Of a stretch of DNA of 64,000 nt, positions 61,694 to 64,000 are shown one piece after another (within the stretch, counting starts at the first letter, position 1; the number at the start of each line of letters is the position of its first letter). A model generated the notes under the pieces. That model searched no databases. It was given only the letters and a program-made list of their open reading frames with translations, and was not told the DNA's origin. The position numbers and the translations under genes were made by a program. The stretch is taken from the NCBI RefSeq assembly GCF_036898095.1, contig NC_090759.1, forward strand, positions 16,606,800 through 16,670,799. The letters are read 5' to 3'. Origin of the DNA: Palaemon carinicauda. Its lineage: Eukaryota > Arthropoda > Malacostraca > Decapoda > Palaemonidae.

Positions 61694-64000
61694 TGACAAA
61701 TTCGTAGATAATTTGTATTTTTCCTAACTATACAAACCTTAGCTATTTACATGGGGTAATTACTTCGGCGTAGCTGAACGACGAGCCATAAAAGTTTTAA
61801 CGAGGGTTTCCTACCCCACCGCTAGTTAGCGGGGGGTAGGGAGGGGTAGCTAGCTACCCCCCCCCCCCACTCACACACACCGGTGAAAAGCTCACTTTAC
61901 TTAGAGGTAGGACTTATCTTGGGGGACAGGGCTGGCGAGCACATTTCTGTAAATAGCTAAGCTTTGTATAGTTAGGAAAAATACAAATTATCTACGAATT
62001 TGTCATTTGTTCCGTAACTGAAATACAAACCACGCTATTTACATGGAGTGACTTAACCCTTAGGAAGGGTGGTAAGTCCCCTGCCATACTGGCTTTGGCT
62101 TACCCGGGGACCCCGAACCCGAGTTTGAACGAACTCATGGGTTGAGGGGGCCCTTGCTCCTCGCAGGCAGTTGTGAGACTGCTGCGGCCTACGTAAGCTG
62201 TGTGTGAAGGTGAGCAGTGACTCGTCCTAGGAAGTTGACCTGGAGTTCTTCAGATGGAAATCTAGGCTAGGACTCTCCCAATACCACCTCGTCAGGGTAT
62301 GGGGACATGACAGTATTACAACTTAATACTAGGAACACAAGGGAGCATGGTTTACCTGCAGAGGTTCGAGGTCAGCTATGCAAAGGACCCAGGATGCTGT
62401 TTTTCTCCAAGGGAGGAGAGGATGAAGAAAAGAAAAGGGCCAGACAGATCTTTTCATTCACACAGACTAAAACCGGGTAACAATACCCTCAACCTTCTGC
62501 TACTTATCCAATAAGGAGCCTGAGGTTAGACCAGCTATTGTGCAGCCACCACAGGGCCAATAGAGAACGTATCGAGCCTCCTGTGTGTCACGTCTTGCAG
62601 GTAGTGGGCCGTGAAGGTGGTCTGACGCTTCCACACCCCAGCTTGCAGGACCTGCGTCAACGAAAAGTTCTTCTTGAAGGCCAGGGACGTAACCACGCCC
62701 GACGTCATGTGCCCTAGGGCGACGTGACGGAGGAGGGTCAGGATTCAAGGCCAGATGAATTACCTTGCGAATCCAGGCCGAGATGGTATTCCTGGTGACC
62801 CTCCTCTTCGTCTCCCCGGTGCTCACGAACAAGGCTCGCACCTGGGGGCGGACAGCAGCTGTTCTTTTAAGATACAACCTCAAACTCCTGACTGGGCACA
62901 GTAGGAGATGGTCTGGGTCATCTGTTACAGAACGGAGACTCGAAACCTAGAAGGAGTCGAACCTTGGGTCCGGCTCTCCCGGGTTCTGAGTCTTGGCAAC
63001 AAACTCAGGGACGAAGCTGAACGTTACCTCCCCCCATCCCCTTGAATGGGCAACGTCGTAGGAGAGACCATGAAGTTCGCTGACTCGCTTGGCTGAGGCC
63101 AAAGCTAACAGAAACACCGTCTTCCAGGTAAGGTGGCGATCAGAAGCCTGGCGTAATGGTTCGTAGGGAGGTCTCTTAAGAGACCTGAGAACTCGAACCA
63201 CGTTCCAAGGAGGAGGTCTCACTTCCGACTGAGGGCAGGTAAGTTTGTAACTCCGTATGAGAAGAGACAGTTCCAGCGAGGAGGAAATGTCCATTCCTTT
63301 AAGCCTGAAGGCAAGACTTGAGGCTGAGCGATAGCCTTTCACTGCCGAGACTGAAAGGCGCATTTCTTCCCGCAGATAAACGAGGAACTCCGCTATTGCT
63401 GGTAAAGTGGCATCGAGGGGAGAGATACCCCTTCCACGGCACCAACCAGAGAAAACTCGCCACTTCGCCTGGTACACTCCTGCGGATGACCTGCGCAGGT
63501 GGCCAGACATCCTGTTCGCAACTTGCTGCGAAAATCCTCTCTCTGTGAGGAGATGCTGGATAGTCTCCAGGCGTGAAGTCGAAGCGAAGCTACGGCTTTG
63601 TGGTAAATGTTGGAGTGTGGTTGTTTGAGTAGCTCGCGACGTGGAGGGAGCTCTCTCAGGATCTCCGTGAGGAGCTGCAGAAGGTCCGGGAACCACTGCA
63701 TGATGCCATAGCGGAGCTATCAAGGTCATCGAGAGATTGACCGATGTTCTGGTCTTGTTGAGTACCCTCCTCATCAGTCAGAACGGGGGAAAGGCGTACA
63801 CATCGACGTTGTCCCACCGTTGTTGGAAGGCATCCTGCCAGAGAGCCTTGGGGTCCGGGACTGGGGAGCAGTATAGCGGGAGCTTGGTGTTCAGCGCCGT
63901 AGCGAACAGATCCACCGTCGGGGAACCCCACAAAGTCAGGACTTTGTTGGCTATCTGAGGATCCAAAGACCACTCGGTACTCACTATCTGCGTCGCTCTG
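61694..64000 (-). mobile_element. DIRS-B4, left part, running off the window
   Basis: Left end TGACAAATTCGTAGATAATTTG, left ITR with CTAGTTAGCGGGGGG and TAGCTAGCTACC, ICR at about 61965-62045, then the recombinase (63774-62500). The minus-strand end of RNase H (STEWSLDPQ, VDLFATALNTKLPLYCSPV) is at the right edge. The rest of the element and its right ITR lie beyond 64000. It is the least decayed B copy in this part. Confidence 0.88.
62500..63774 (-). pseudogene. DIRS-B4 tyrosine recombinase
   Basis: Frame 63774-62947: RRVLNKTRTSVNLSM, SRLETIQHLLTERGFS, YQAKWRVFSGWC, catalytic Arg in LALASAKRVSELHGLSYDV, then KTQNPGEPDPRFDSF and a stop. Frame 62883-62500 resumes with RALFVSTGETKRRVTRNTI and reaches RRPRAHDV. 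There a frameshift right at the HxxR motif scrambles the rest, including the Tyr segment. At least one stop and one indel are present; it is a pseudogene as assembled. Confidence 0.78.

Overview
The window is eukaryotic, very repeat-rich DNA. It looks like a decapod crustacean (shrimp, prawn or crayfish type). That is an inference from long (GA)n and (TA)n microsatellites, abundant DIRS retrotransposons carrying tyrosine recombinase, LINEs of a type I associate with decapods, and one arthropod-like spliced host gene. No prokaryotic operon, CRISPR array or virus was seen.

Host gene: five coding exons on the minus strand (54108-53971, 53516-53369, 36079-35863, 35497-35339, 2798-2589) join in perfect phase. 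They encode the last ~289 residues of the nuclear pore protein Nup62: the end of the Ser/Thr/Ala/Pro-rich N-terminal region followed by the Nsp1_C coiled-coil domain. The start of the gene lies beyond the right edge. Everything between the exons is intron, and the introns are filled with nested transposons.

Layout: 1-2588 is the downstream flank (foldback element, duplicated tRNA-derived SINE, microsatellites). 2799-35338 is the last intron. It holds DIRS-B1 (split by LINE copy C), the almost complete DIRS-A (9171-15660), a probable solo LTR, a CR1/L2-like LINE (O) with a second LINE (I) nested inside it, an assembly gap, LINE fragment G, a crustacean repeat fragment and DIRS-B2. 36080-53368 holds LINE F, LINE E (split by a piggyBac-type MITE and by full-length DIRS-B3), an RTE relic and a pogo-like element containing a piggyBac remnant. 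DIRS-C (54233-60650) and DIRS-B4 (61694 to the edge) lie upstream of exon 54108.

The six DIRS copies form three families (A, B, C). Each family has inverted terminal repeats plus an internal complementary region (ICR) that spells out the circle junction. All six lie in the sense orientation of Nup62. The proteins are ORF1 (Cys-rich N-terminus, and an Arg/Ser-rich domain in A and C), RT-RNase H and a tyrosine recombinase. All copies carry frameshifts. LINE family I encodes an endonuclease-RT preceded by a hydrophobic leader and a canonical 2A-like motif.

Assembly warning: 17675-22427 and 22928-27676 are near-identical, lie either side of exactly 500 N, and differ mainly by homopolymer indels. 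They are most simply one locus represented twice by unmerged contig ends.
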